This document shows, one piece after another, positions 57,086 through 64,000 of a stretch of 64,000 nucleotides of DNA (its first letter is position 1; every line of letters starts with the position of its first letter). The stretch is taken from positions 248,001-312,000 of the forward strand of contig DVEG01000027.1 in assembly GCA_015295835.1 (NCBI GenBank), in the 5' to 3' direction. Made by a program: the position numbers and the translations under genes. This DNA comes from Oscillatoriaceae cyanobacterium M7585_C2015_266. Lineage in GTDB: Bacteria; Cyanobacteriota; Cyanobacteriia; Cyanobacteriales; Oscillatoriaceae. Below the pieces are notes generated by a model, which searched no databases, had not been told where the DNA came from, and worked only from the letters and a program-made list of their open reading frames with translations.

Positions 57086-59145
57086 GCTTTCCCATCCGAT
57101 TGAAGAAATAACATTTTTTTTTGTGTCTGTTTAAAAGCATAGTAAACCGTCAGCGGATAGTCAGACTGAAAGATATGGCGCATTTGAGTAAAAACTTTTG
57201 TCAGCCCTTCTCGGAAAAGAGCATTAGACTGAGCGCGATCGCCTGCAAACAAATAAGGTTTAGCAACAATTTCTCTATTTTTTACAACCAGAGTAGTTTT
57301 AAAAAGCTCTGGATAAACTTCACCGATAGAACGCCGTAGCCAAATATAGAAAAAATCACTCAAATCCGCATAAGCAATATTAGAACCGTAGGGGGGATCG
57401 GTAGAAATTAACAATCTAGCCGAGCTGTCAATTGTTTCTCTAGCATCGCGCAAAACTACGTAGCCGCGAGTAGCATTAGGCAAAAATTGTAAAACTTTTA
57501 CAATCCAATTTATTGCCCCCAAAAAACTGCCTGTGGAGTCACTAAAAGGATTAGCTTCGGCAAAATCCCAGCTCATGGGTAAAACTTGTCGTGCAAAAGT
57601 ATTGCGGATTTTCAGATACCCGTAATCCCAAGTACAAAGAGCTGAATTGCGATCTGCTAAACGACTAACGGCAAAAGCTAAATAAATAGCTATAGCGTCG
57701 GCATAAGCAAAAGCACCCGTACCATTCTCGGCAAGGCGAGAACCTTCAGACATGCCACTACGCTGGGCATCGTGCAGCACCAGCTCTCGCGCCTCAGCAA
57801 TCAAATCGCTAAAAGTATTTAGAGCAATAAGCTGGCGGGGCGTGAATAAGTCGGCAAAAGTCTGCATCCCGTAATTGAATGCTTTAAAGTCTCGGGGATT
57901 GTGGGGCAATTCTATTTCCGGTTTCCATTCCGGCTGAGCATTTAGAGCGATCGCTTCGTGTTTTTCACCAGGTGCCGCATATATTTTCCCGCCAAATCCC
58001 CTCGCCACGATTGCCATCAACTGCATTCCCATCCGGGATGCTTTACCCTCTTTTCGCACATAAGTGAGTGAAACTGGTAATCCGCAACAAATACAGGTCG
58101 CACCTCGGCGCGTTACGGTTCCGCTTGTTGGCAGTTCGCTCCCCGTTCTCACTTCAAAGCGCACTTTTGTTCCTTGTTCAATAACGGGTTCAACCCAGAC
58201 TTTTTTCCCTTTTTTTTTCGAGAGAGCAAAAGAATGTACCAGTGGCATTTGCGCTCTGCAAGCAGGATTGGGGCATTGAATCGTTCTCGCCCACAACCAG
58301 GCAATGACTGTAGCTTTTCTACCTTCGAGAAGAGTTAATTCAGGATATAAGTGAGCAATTTTGGCTTTGGCGCGCTCGCATATCCACTTTCCGTAATAAC
58401 GCACATCTTCTGCCAATCCCCTTGCTCCCTCCCAACCGTTGGCAACGCGATTACCCGGATTAACAGGAGGGCAATTAGCGAATTTTGGCGGAATCTCAAT
58501 TAATGCTTTACTAATCAATACCGCTACTGGATTCAAATCGCCGCCGATTGCCTCTAATCCCAACCGTTGCGCTTCTAATAGAATCGAACCGCCGCCACAA
58601 AACGGATCAAATACAGGCGGGGGATTATAATTTGTTGATTTGAGAATTTCTGCCCTCGCTTCTGCTATAATTCTAGGATTACTAGCATTTTCCCACTTCA
58701 CCAGTTTTTCTATAATAGCAAATAAGCGGGTTCTTTCTTGTTGCTGAGCTTCTTCTGTCGGAAAGCGCTCGCTTGCGCTTGCAGGATCATCTACCAAAGA
58801 AGCAAATAACACCGCCCGACATGCTGCTAAAGGGCGACGAGCCCACCACAAATGTAACGTTGAAGGGTGACCATGGCGTAGGGCTTTTTCTCGTGCCGAC
58901 TCTTTATTAATCGCTTCCAGGGGCAGTCCGACTTCAATTAATTTTTTTTTAGCCGTCACTTTTGCATTTGCTCCCTCACCCAAACCCTGAATGTTTTCAT
59001 TATAGCATTTCTCCCCTCGGTTTGGCTGCGCTTTTGAACTTAGTACCTCGCCAATTGGAAAATTAGGAAATTGTCTGCTTTTTTCAAACTCGAAATATTT
59101 CCCTGCTTCCAGCAATTTTTCAGGTTTTGCCCATCCCACCGCCAC
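57079..59145 (-). CDS. DUF1156 family adenine-specific DNA methyltransferase, N-terminal part of a frameshifted gene
   Basis: 688 residues. The N-terminal extension is unusual (MAVGWAKPEKLLEAGKYFEF). Then follow the DUF1156 start (KKKLIEVGLPLEAINKESAREKALRHGHPS, LHLWWARRPLAACRAVLFASL), SAM-binding FDPFCGGGSILLEAQRLG with GGDLNPVAV, a zinc-ribbon-type region with CPNPAC and CICCG, and the catalytic STDPPYGSNIAYADLSDFF. The enzyme should methylate adenine in DNA. In other genomes DUF1156 proteins are often next to DUF499 and helicase genes in defence-like islands; none is here. The frame ends in TAG seven bases after the next frame starts, at an A9 run. Full-length family members continue through the 56225-57085 segment. 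The start ATG at 59145 gives a long N-terminus; a later Met is possible. Confidence 0.88.
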   Translation of the reverse strand: MAVGWAKPEKLLEAGKYFEFEKSRQFPNFPIGEVLSSKAQPNRGEKCYNENIQGLGEGANAKVTAKKKLIEVGLPLEAINKESAREKALRHGHPSTLHLWWARRPLAACRAVLFASLVDDPASASERFPTEEAQQQERTRLFAIIEKLVKWENASNPRIIAEARAEILKSTNYNPPPVFDPFCGGGSILLEAQRLGLEAIGGDLNPVAVLISKALIEIPPKFANCPPVNPGNRVANGWEGARGLAEDVRYYGKWICERAKAKIAHLYPELTLLEGRKATVIAWLWARTIQCPNPACRAQMPLVHSFALSKKKGKKVWVEPVIEQGTKVRFEVRTGSELPTSGTVTRRGATCICCGLPVSLTYVRKEGKASRMGMQLMAIVARGFGGKIYAAPGEKHEAIALNAQPEWKPEIELPHNPRDFKAFNYGMQTFADLFTPRQLIALNTFSDLIAEARELVLHDAQRSGMSEGSRLAENGTGAFAYADAIAIYLAFAVSRLADRNSALCTWDYGYLKIRNTFARQVLPMSWDFAEANPFSDSTGSFLGAINWIVKVLQFLPNATRGYVVLRDARETIDSSARLLISTDPPYGSNIAYADLSDFFYIWLRRSIGEVYPELFKTTLVVKNREIVAKPYLFAGDRAQSNALFREGLTKVFTQMRHIFQSDYPLTVYYAFKQTQKKMLFLQSDGKAC

Positions 59146-59295
59146 AGTTCAAGAATCCCCAATGCTTCGTAATTATTAAATTATATTCTGCGTTCACCCC
59201 TGCATTTTATGTATAAAAATCGTCTTTTTCTAACACTTCTGCCTAATATTTCGCTATCTAAAGTAGTCAAAACCATAAATTTTACAAGATAATAA

Positions 59296-59316
59296 AAACC
59301 CGGTAAAACCGGGTTT
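59296..59316 (-). terminator. Rho-independent terminator of the SDR gene
   Basis: AAACCCGG (59296-59303) pairs with CCGGGTTT (59309-59316). On the minus strand the stem is followed by TT-ATT-rich sequence. It lies 17 bp past the stop of the SDR gene, and the arms resemble the hairpin at 28023-28055. Confidence 0.85.
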
Positions 59317-59332
59317 CAAAGAAAATATGCGC

Positions 59333-60124
59333 TTATTTTTGCTTGATAGCACCAAACTGCTTTTCTACCAGATTGACGATAGTTTCTCTTGGCAAAAAGC
59401 GGTGCAAGTTGCTTATAACTTGATTAGCAAAACCGCCAGTAACGACATTAGGATGATTTTTTTCTAGGGCAGCGAGAGCTTCGCGAACAACTTGTTCTGC
59501 AGAGGCGATTTGCGGTTTTGAGTTGCGATTTTCCAAGTTCGGAAATTCAGCTACTTTGAAAAAGTTAGTTTCTGTAGGTCCAGGGCAAACTACAAGCACG
59601 CGCACGCCATAGTGACGATTTTCTGCCCAAAGCGCCTCGCTAAAACTGAGAACAAAGGCTTTCGTGGCGGCGTAAACTGATAGATAAGGCATGGGTTGAA
59701 AAGCTGCGATCGAGGCAATATTGATGATACTGCCAGAGCGTCGCTGTTGCATTGATGGTAAAAATCGGTGCGTAAGTTCTACTAAGGCGACAATATTTAA
59801 CTGAATCATTTCAAGTTGCCGATTCAGCGGGCGCTCGCTAAAGGCTCCGTAATCTCCAAATCCGGCATTATTAATTAGTAATTCTACACTGAGATTTTTT
59901 TGGGCGATCGCCTCATATACAGCTGAGCCAGCTCCTGGTACAGTTAAATCTTGAACGATAACTTCTGTCTGAATTTTGTATTCGGCTTGCAACTCGCTTG
60001 CCAAATGCTCCAGTTTCGCTTGCGAGCGCGCCACCAAAATCAGATTCATGTTACGGGCGGCTAGTTCCCAGGCAAAGGCTTCCCCGATCCCAGAAGAAGC
60101 ACCAGTAATTAATGCGGTTGGCAT
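59333..60124 (-). CDS. Short-chain dehydrogenase/reductase
   Basis: 263 residues. The NADP-binding motif is TGASSGIGEAFAWEL with the Arg of LVARSQAKLEHLA favouring NADPH. NNAGFGDYG, the catalytic Ser of INIASIAAF and Tyr-Lys of YAATKAFVLSFSEAL are present. It is a YqjQ/DltE-like classical SDR. Substrate unknown. The C-terminus is basic (RFLPRETIVNLVEKQFGAIK) and may touch the membrane. It stands alone, with a terminator after it. Start ATG at 60124. Confidence 0.92.
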   Translation of the reverse strand: MPTALITGASSGIGEAFAWELAARNMNLILVARSQAKLEHLASELQAEYKIQTEVIVQDLTVPGAGSAVYEAIAQKNLSVELLINNAGFGDYGAFSERPLNRQLEMIQLNIVALVELTHRFLPSMQQRRSGSIINIASIAAFQPMPYLSVYAATKAFVLSFSEALWAENRHYGVRVLVVCPGPTETNFFKVAEFPNLENRNSKPQIASAEQVVREALAALEKNHPNVVTGGFANQVISNLHRFLPRETIVNLVEKQFGAIKQK

Positions 60125-60273
60125 TTCACAGCTCGTAGATAAACTTCTTTACAAATCTTAACTTATCCCATGGGGATGCTTGCTAGCCTCATCCCTAAGA
60201 CAGACAAGCAGGATGTATGTGATTCACGTGCACAAACTCCCGCTCGCCTTGCTCACTTCACATCACTTATCGC

Positions 60274-60816
60274 TCACATGCCAGCCAAGAGAATGTAACC
60301 CGATGCTTCCATATACTGGAGTACCTTTTGAATGCTATCTTCCACAGTTTCCTCAGCAGTACGACACTCCACATCCGGATGAAGCGGTGGTTCATAGGGA
60401 TCATCAATGCCAGTAAAGTTACGGAGCTCTCCTGCACGCGCTTTCTTGTATAATCCCTTCGGGTCTCGTTGTTCGCAAACTTCCAGAGGCGCATTCACAT
60501 AAACCTCTATAAAATCCCGAATTCGTTTCTTAACTTCCTCACGAATCTCGCGATAGGGAGAAATAACCGCAACTAAGACAATTACCCCATTTCGTGTCAA
60601 AAGTTGTGCTACAAAGCCAATGCGGCGGATATTTTCTTCACGATCTTCTTTCGAGTAACCCAATCCTTTCGTTAAATACTGGCGAACAATATCACCGTCG
60701 AGCAACTCTACAGAATAACCACGCGATCGCAGTTCCCTTTCCACTCCTTGAGAAATAGTAGTCTTGCCCGCAGCCGGCAGACCTGTAAACCAGACTGTCA
60801 CACCACGCTGTTTCAT
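60274..60816 (-). CDS. cysC: Adenylylsulfate kinase
   Basis: 180 residues. The P-loop is GLPAAGKTT and the APS-binding region is LDGDIVRQYLTKGLGYSKEDREENIRR. The IVLVAVISPYREIREEV strand-helix and the DPKGLYKKARAGELRNFTGIDDPYE loop are standard. It phosphorylates adenylylsulfate to PAPS, used for sulfotransfer or sulfate reduction. It is the only sulfur gene in the window. Start ATG at 60816. Confidence 0.95.
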   Translation of the reverse strand: MKQRGVTVWFTGLPAAGKTTISQGVERELRSRGYSVELLDGDIVRQYLTKGLGYSKEDREENIRRIGFVAQLLTRNGVIVLVAVISPYREIREEVKKRIRDFIEVYVNAPLEVCEQRDPKGLYKKARAGELRNFTGIDDPYEPPLHPDVECRTAEETVEDSIQKVLQYMEASGYILLAGM

Positions 60817-60964
60817 TGTTGCACTCGAATTGAAAAACTCAGTTTCTTTGAAAAACCGAATCTATTGTGTATTTTTTTGTACCTGCGCGTTATAAAAAAA
60901 ATTAAAAAGTGATGATGCCGCGCCAAAGCAGGCATACAATAGAATCAACTGCGGGATTTGTGAT

Positions 60965-62020
60965 ATGCATCGCCTGAACAATCGAGCCTTCAACATACTG
61001 CTTGCGGAAGTATTCAAATGTACCAGAAACAATGCGGTGGGCAAAGTGCAGCGGGATATCATCATCAAACGGCTGGAGAAACTGCGAAAGCAAGACGGAC
61101 CCCCGGCATCCCTTGAAGAACTGCGGGCAACCGTTATAGATATGTTGCCTAACTTCAGTGAGAAGGTACTCAAGTCCGCTGCCCAGAGCAATCGCCCGGC
61201 GGGAATGTGGGGGCTAATCCCGGCAGTGGGGGTATTGCTGGCGGGCGCGGCTGGATTGGTGTGGTTCGCGAACCTGCCCTACCCGATGATTCGCAAGCCG
61301 ATCGCAAAAGTCGCGCCGATTTTGCTGTTCCCCAGTTATATGAGCATGGATTACAACTACCGTCAAGCGATCGCCCTGGTAGAGCAGGCAGATCAACTGG
61401 TAAACCAGGCCACAAGCCCAGCCGATATTGAGCTGGGCGAACAGAAAGTCAAAGCAGCGCAGAAACATTTAGACAGCCTGCCGGTGTGGTTTTTAGAATA
61501 CCAGCCGGGATGGTACTGTAGTTTTTTAAGCTGCATTTGGAAGTTTACGCTAGACGAATTTGAAACAGCCCGCAAAAGTATCGGGCGGATGGAAGCAGTA
61601 ATTTTTCAAGAACAGAATGCGCAGAAACAACTGAGCGAAGCCGAAACAGCGCTGGCGAGGGCTAAACAGCAGTATCAGCAAGCCAAACCGGGAACAGAAC
61701 AACAACAAGTGATCAGCGCGTGGCGAGCCGCGCTCGACCAAATGCAGCAGATTCCCGAATCAACGCTTGCCGGACGAATGGTACAGAAAAAACTGCTCGC
61801 TGCCCAGCGAGATTTTGAAACCGTGGTGGGGAATATCAGCAGCAGAGCGCAAACCAATATCCATATCGAAGCCGCGAAAAAATATGCAATGGTGGCGGCG
61901 CAATCTTCACAAAATCCCCCCACACAGCCGAGGAGTGGGGTGAAATTGTGGAGCAGTGGGAGCAAGCCATTAGAGAACTCAAACATGTGTCCCCACAAGA
62001 TGCGGGGTATGTGGATGTAG
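60965..62020 (+). CDS. Membrane-anchored coiled-coil protein, 5' part of a frameshifted gene
   Basis: About 320 genuine residues in this frame. Residues 1-75 form a basic, helical N-terminus (KRLEKLRKQDGPPASLEELR). A transmembrane pair follows at about 80-115 (MWGLIPAVGVLLAGAAGLVW, then PILLFPSYMSMDYNY). A long coiled coil extends from about 120. From about residue 320 on (QSSQNPP) the frame turns into an atypical tail (TQPRSGVKLWSSG) and stops. The shift is at the C6 run 61916-61921: adding one C restores PPHTAEEWGEIVEQWEQAIREL, which joins the second fragment directly. The family is conserved in cyanobacteria to my recollection, without known function. Start ATG at 60965 is reasonable because the first helix is complete. 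Confidence 0.75.
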   Translation: MHRLNNRAFNILLAEVFKCTRNNAVGKVQRDIIIKRLEKLRKQDGPPASLEELRATVIDMLPNFSEKVLKSAAQSNRPAGMWGLIPAVGVLLAGAAGLVWFANLPYPMIRKPIAKVAPILLFPSYMSMDYNYRQAIALVEQADQLVNQATSPADIELGEQKVKAAQKHLDSLPVWFLEYQPGWYCSFLSCIWKFTLDEFETARKSIGRMEAVIFQEQNAQKQLSEAETALARAKQQYQQAKPGTEQQQVISAWRAALDQMQQIPESTLAGRMVQKKLLAAQRDFETVVGNISSRAQTNIHIEAAKKYAMVAAQSSQNPPTQPRSGVKLWSSGSKPLENSNMCPHKMRGMWM

Positions 62021-62301
62021 TCGAAAAAATAGCCGAATATCAGAAGAATCAGGGAATTGCACGAGCGCGACAGAAAGCCGAGCAAGAAGCAACAGAAGCG
62101 CTGAAAGAAGCAAAAGAAATGATCGCCGAATTGCAGAAGATGGCAAGTTATCCCAGCACCACTACAGGCGAAATCACGAGCAAATTGCAAGAAATCATCA
62201 ATAAATTGGAAAAGGTGAAAACTGGTACAACGGCTTATGTAGAAGCGCAAAATTTGCTAAAATTTGCGCGGGAAAGCCAGCAGAAATTGCAGGTGAATTA
62301 A
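61948..62301 (+). CDS. Coiled-coil protein, 3' part of the frameshifted gene
   Basis: 117 residues, all helical and rich in Glu, Lys and Ala (IAEYQKNQGIARARQKAEQ, EATEALKEAKEMIAELQKM). It is the continuation of the upstream coiled coil, read one base back. The joined protein would have about 445 residues. No ribosome-binding site precedes its ATG at 61948, so separate expression is unlikely. It ends 12 bp before a GC-rich inverted repeat. Its integrity suggests the shift is recent or a sequencing error. Confidence 0.75.
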   Translation: MEQWEQAIRELKHVSPQDAGYVDVVEKIAEYQKNQGIARARQKAEQEATEALKEAKEMIAELQKMASYPSTTTGEITSKLQEIINKLEKVKTGTTAYVEAQNLLKFARESQQKLQVN

Positions 62302-62308
62302 AAGAACA

Positions 62309-62422
62309 AACGGGGCGCCTCTCCCTGGCAAGGGCTCCGGAGGGAAAGCGTTCGCTGTATCGAAATCGCCTCGAAAACCTTCTCTGACTGCGTTTAGCCA
62401 GCGCCCCGTTCGCAAAGCGAAC
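62309..62422. other. GC-rich inverted repeats between the split gene and a pseudogene
   Basis: AACGGGGCGC (62309-62318) pairs perfectly with GCGCCCCGTT (62401-62410) around a 82-nt loop that holds CCCT/AGGG and CTCCGGAG small stems. GTTCGC (62408-62413) also pairs with GCGAAC (62417-62422) around AAA. It could be a terminator complex for the upstream gene or the remnant of a small mobile element. Confidence 0.5.
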
Positions 62423-62564
62423 CCGATAACCGTGCAGCTATCAGTTATTTACGCCATCAGAAAGATAAAAAAGCTCAGTCTTCGCCCTAATCAATCCCTC
62501 GAATGCCGCGCCAGAAACGAGATTACCATAGAGCCAGAGTGAATATAAATTGGCATAAACAGGA

Positions 62565-62973
62565 ACCTGCCGCCAAATCGAGGCAAGCGAAATGGTGAAT
62601 ATTCGAGAAAGCCCTTCCAATGACAGCTGCGTAATTACCGTATTAACCGACGAACAAATGATCAACATTATCAATCGGGGCAAGCAATGGCTAGGTGCCG
62701 ATTAACTCGCCAGTGCGAGGCTATGTAGAGGCTAGATTTCTCACTGCTTGTATGGGAGTCATTCCGTCTGCAGCGAATAACAGTTGCCGCAAAGTTGAAT
62801 CAATCAGCGGGTTGAACGTGCGAGAACAACCTTCCGCAAACAGTCGCGCGCTCGCCGGCTAAGCCGAGGAACAAATTGTCAGAATTGAGAATCTGGGCAG
62901 CAATGGCTGGGTGCCGATTAACTCGCCAGTCTTGGGAGCTTCAAATTACCTCACTTATTGTTCCGCCAGATAG
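62565..62973 (+). pseudogene. Degraded protein with tandem SH3b domains
   Basis: Two homologous domains can be read only with repairs. Domain 1 begins TCRQIEASEMVNIRESPS and runs to IINRG, then a one-base insertion near 62682 shifts the frame. It continues, after a Trp codon turned to TAG (62692-62694), as VPINSPVRGYVEARFLTAC. Domain 2 begins SCRKVESISGLNVREQPS, has a TAA (62860-62862), and runs EEQIVRIENLGSNGWVPINS to a stop at 62971. The alternation C-x-[KQ]-V/I ... LNVREQPS ... GWVxINSPV ... YLT is the bacterial SH3 pattern. The repeats share 29 of 30 nt at 62685-62714 and 62901-62930, 216 bp (72 codons) apart. Domain 1 has a Met-Val start at 62604 region but no clear gene start; the 5' part is lost. 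Confidence 0.8.
62685..62930 (+). repeat. Near-identical 30-nt direct repeat
   Basis: Copies at 62685-62714 and 62901-62930 differ at one base (CTA versus CTG in the Trp codon). The copies are 216 bp apart, exactly 72 codons, and mark the tandem SH3b duplication of the pseudogene. Confidence 0.85.
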
Positions 62974-63159
62974 GATTAAATCACCAAGGCGCTTGCCGCT
63001 CGCGCCTTCGATTGGCAGCGACGCCATACAACAATCGGGGAAAAACAAGATAAAAAAAACAGGCGAGTTGCCTCGCGCCACTCCCCGAGCGCCCAGAAAC
63101 AGCGTTAGGTTATCTGGGGAAGATTTACCATATATCTGAGCCCCGAGCGCCTTTCTCCT

Positions 63160-64000
63160 ATGAGCTACTGCTTCAACCCCGAATGCCAGAAGCCCCAGAA
63201 CCCCGACAGTAACAAGTTTTGCCAGAATTGTGGGTCAAAATTACTACTCAGAGAACACTACCGTGCTATCAAACCCCTCGGCAGCGGCACTCTCAGTCGC
63301 ACCTTTTTAGCAATAGATGAAGATATTCCCTCTAAACCAGCCTGTATTATTAAGCAGTTTTTGCCCCCAGATACTAATCTTAGTGAAGTACAAAAAATCG
63401 CAGAAAGATTTGAACGAGAAGCACTGCAATTGGATATTCTGGGAAAACATCCCCAAATCCCCCGACTGCTAGCATATTTTCAACAACAACAGCGGCTTAA
63501 AGCAGGGGTTGTGACAGCACTATATTTAGTGCAAGAATTTATAGAAGGGCAAAGCCTCGCCCAAGAGCTGGAAAAACAAGGGCCATTCAACGAAAACCAA
63601 ATCCGCGCCCTGCTATTGGATGTTTTGCCGGTACTGCAATTTATTCATAGTCATCAAGTTATTCATCGCGATATCAAGCCGGAAAATATTATTCGTCGAG
63701 CAGGGAATATCTCAGCTTTGCCAGGAGAGAGAGGTAAATTCGTTCTCGTAGATTTCAGCGCTTCTAAATTTATACCTCAAACTGCCGCTTTGAGAACGGC
63801 AACGATTATTGGTTCTCCAGAATATATAGCTCCCGAACAACTAGAAGGCAAGGCTGTATTTGCTAGCGATTTATATAGTTTGGGTGTTACCTGTGTTCAC
63901 CTGCTTACACAATTGCCGCCGTTTAATTTACGCGCTCACGCTCACTGGGTTTGGCAACAGTATTTGCCCCGCCCTGTCAGTGCCTCTCTCTCCCGTATTC
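63160..64000 (+). CDS. Serine/threonine protein kinase with N-terminal zinc ribbon, partial
   Basis: About 280 residues before the window edge. Residues 1-27 are a four-Cys zinc ribbon: Cys4, Cys9, Cys21 and Cys24 (SYCFNPECQKPQNP ... KFCQNCGSK). The kinase domain starts after it: IKPLGSGTLSRTFLAID (Gly loop), CIIKQFLPP (ATP Lys), VIHRDIKPENII (catalytic loop), VDFSASKF at the DFG position, and GSPEYIAPEQLEG (activation segment). The Gly of DFG is Ser here; the Asp that binds magnesium is kept. Zinc-ribbon kinases of this kind (pkn2-like) are common in filamentous cyanobacteria. The remainder, with possible sensor domains, is outside. Start ATG at 63160. Confidence 0.93.
   Translation, partial: MSYCFNPECQKPQNPDSNKFCQNCGSKLLLREHYRAIKPLGSGTLSRTFLAIDEDIPSKPACIIKQFLPPDTNLSEVQKIAERFEREALQLDILGKHPQIPRLLAYFQQQQRLKAGVVTALYLVQEFIEGQSLAQELEKQGPFNENQIRALLLDVLPVLQFIHSHQVIHRDIKPENIIRRAGNISALPGERGKFVLVDFSASKFIPQTAALRTATIIGSPEYIAPEQLEGKAVFASDLYSLGVTCVHLLTQLPPFNLRAHAHWVWQQYLPRPVSASLSRI

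Noticed and set aside
60180-60273. A small RNA or tRNA in the spacer after cysC
   Set aside because: No cloverleaf or terminator could be assembled from the short spacer.

Overview
The window looks like chromosomal DNA of a cyanobacterium, most likely a filamentous Oscillatoria-type one. The evidence is many copies of the HIP1 octamer GCGATCGC (for example 17-24, 3616-3623, 6424-6431, 11995-12002), cyanobacterium-typical families (photosystem II S4 protein, DUF751, DUF4327, a PEP-CTERM protein with a DUF4114-like end, RTX/Calx-beta proteins, PAS/GAF hybrid kinases) and the cbiD-guaA gene order. No rRNA, tRNA, CRISPR array, prophage or intact insertion sequence was recognised. Most genes are housekeeping or sensory, in short runs on both strands and separated by AT-rich gaps.

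Layout. 1-8.6 kb: a truncated REC-EAL regulator, the cobaltochelatase subunit cobN and a GAF hybrid histidine kinase. 8.7-16.2 kb: ftsH with a structured leader, nanE, a membrane protein, an orphan Dam-type methylase, DUF751-rbfA and a NagZ-like glycosidase. 16.6-26.1 kb: small conserved proteins, a CDF transporter, a gap with three phased DnaA-box-like sequences, guaA, cbiD, a PEP-CTERM protein, moaA and rpsD. 26.3-38.2 kb: a secreted Cys-repeat protein, an Hpt protein, a 1074-residue RTX/Calx-beta protein, a FemAB-like acyltransferase, a RibD-type reductase, a Cache-type kinase, a Gfo/Idh oxidoreductase and rnc. 38.5-50.9 kb: rnpB, corA, CIRCE-controlled groEL, a DUF99 protein, the DUF2330/RnfD-like pair, fabG, a short thioredoxin, prmA, serA and a structured gap. 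51-60.8 kb: a YkgJ protein, a CheY-CheC-hybrid kinase operon, the PSII S4 gene, a frameshifted DUF1156 DNA methyltransferase, a short-chain dehydrogenase and cysC. 60.9-64 kb: a decaying stretch with a frameshifted coiled-coil membrane protein and a clear pseudogene of tandem SH3b domains, followed by a truncated zinc-ribbon Ser/Thr kinase.

How the genes work together. CobN and CbiD belong to cobalamin synthesis. FtsH, GroEL and rnpB serve protein and RNA quality control. Signalling is dense: one c-di-GMP phosphodiesterase-type regulator, three histidine kinases, CheY, CheC, an Hpt protein and a Ser/Thr kinase. The points most worth a second look are the A9 frameshift in the methyltransferase, a possible two-cysteine bilin-type GAF domain in the first hybrid kinase, the DnaA-box cluster before guaA, paired hairpins abutting the ftsH ribosome-binding site, an over-abundant second octamer (GCGAGCGC/GCGCTCGC), and the SH3b pseudogene.
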